Source: Allorhizobium sonneratiae
Lineage (GTDB): Bacteria > Pseudomonadota > Alphaproteobacteria > Rhizobiales > Rhizobiaceae
Assembly: GCF_023700755.1 (NCBI RefSeq)
Contig: NZ_JAMKOJ010000001.1
Coordinates: 310,001 to 374,000, forward strand
Length of the DNA: 64,000 nucleotides
Reading direction: 5' to 3'
Shown: piece after piece, positions 63,858 to 64,000 of the stretch
How the letters are laid out: each line of letters opens with the position of its first letter
Numbering within the stretch: position 1 is the first letter of the stretch
Notes under the pieces: generated by a model
The model's database searches: none
What the model saw: only the letters and a program-made list of their open reading frames with translations
What the model was told of the DNA's origin: nothing
Translations under genes and position numbers: made by a program

Positions 63858-64000
63858 ATGCTGACTGTTGAAAACCTCAATCTGCATTATGGCGCCGCCC
63901 AGGCGCTCCGGGGCGTGAGCCTGACGGCGCCGATGGGGAAAATCACCTGTGTTCTGGGGCGAAATGGCGTGGGCAAGACCTCGCTACTGCGCGCCGTCAC
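63858..64000 (+). CDS. urtE: Urea ABC transporter ATPase UrtE, partial
   Basis: First 47 codons of the second urea ATPase, cut by the window end. MLTVENLNLHYGAAQALRGV is followed by Walker A GRNGVGKTS, the UrtE form. The ATG at 63858 is two bases after the urtD stop. Confidence 0.9.
   Translation, partial: MLTVENLNLHYGAAQALRGVSLTAPMGKITCVLGRNGVGKTSLLRAV

Overview
The window reads as a chromosomal segment of an alphaproteobacterium of the family Rhizobiaceae (Agrobacterium/Allorhizobium/Rhizobium group). The evidence is the gene content: the CtrA-ChpT-SciP cell-cycle circuit with EipA, RpoH, a smo/mtlK polyol operon, an Agp2-type bacteriophytochrome with its heme oxygenase, and a urt urea transporter. 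Many intergenic gaps also hold mosaic palindromic repeats resembling rhizobial RIME-type elements. Genus-level placement is inference. No rRNA, tRNA, CRISPR array, insertion sequence or integrase was recognised.

Layout. 1-9.3 kb: 3' part of an HpcH/HpaI aldolase (leftward, cut by the window edge), then a SorC-type regulator and a sorbitol/mannitol ABC importer with its dehydrogenases (smoEFGK-smoS-mtlK) and a HAD phosphatase. 9.3-16.3 kb: a leftward catabolic operon (creatininase-family hydrolase, THI5/NMT1-like ABC importer, cytosine-deaminase-like amidohydrolase, FAD oxidoreductase, flavodoxin-fold quinone reductase) whose substrate I cannot name. 16.5-24 kb: EamA exporter, purA, a large acidic membrane protein, an MFS transporter and an ArsB/NhaD-family permease. 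24-31 kb: chemoreceptor, rpoH, RluA-family pseudouridine synthase, small membrane protein, TrmH-family methyltransferase. 30.8-36.1 kb: eipA, chpT, a receiver protein, ctrA, a FliJ-like coiled-coil protein and sciP. 36.7-40.5 kb: ExoY-like sugar transferase, DUF2793 protein, cysQ, cysC. 40.8-46.5 kb: branched-chain amino acid importer (livHMGF, a small membrane protein, livJ). 47-49 kb: minCDE. 49-55.4 kb: GFA and SnoaL-like proteins, a LuxR response regulator, an unusual NCS1-permease/hybrid-histidine-kinase fusion, and an LpxO-like hydroxylase. 55.5-58.6 kb: bphO-bphP. 58.9-64 kb: urtABCD and the start of urtE.

How the genes work together. The central part is a cell-cycle hub. ChpT passes phosphate to CtrA, SciP restrains CtrA, and EipA and MinCDE are likely outputs. 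Candidate CtrA boxes (TTAA-N7-TTAA) lie upstream of minC (perfect), the exoY-like gene (perfect), ctrA/fliJ-like, eipA/chpT and sciP (one mismatch each). The right part combines nitrogen uptake (urt) with environmental sensing: a red/far-red photoreceptor and a transporter-coupled sensor kinase with its LuxR partner.

Most unusual items: the NCS1 permease-Cys cluster-hybrid kinase fusion, the mosaic repeat family including a nested palindrome near 36.3-36.55 kb, the unassigned catabolic operon, and the set of candidate CtrA boxes.
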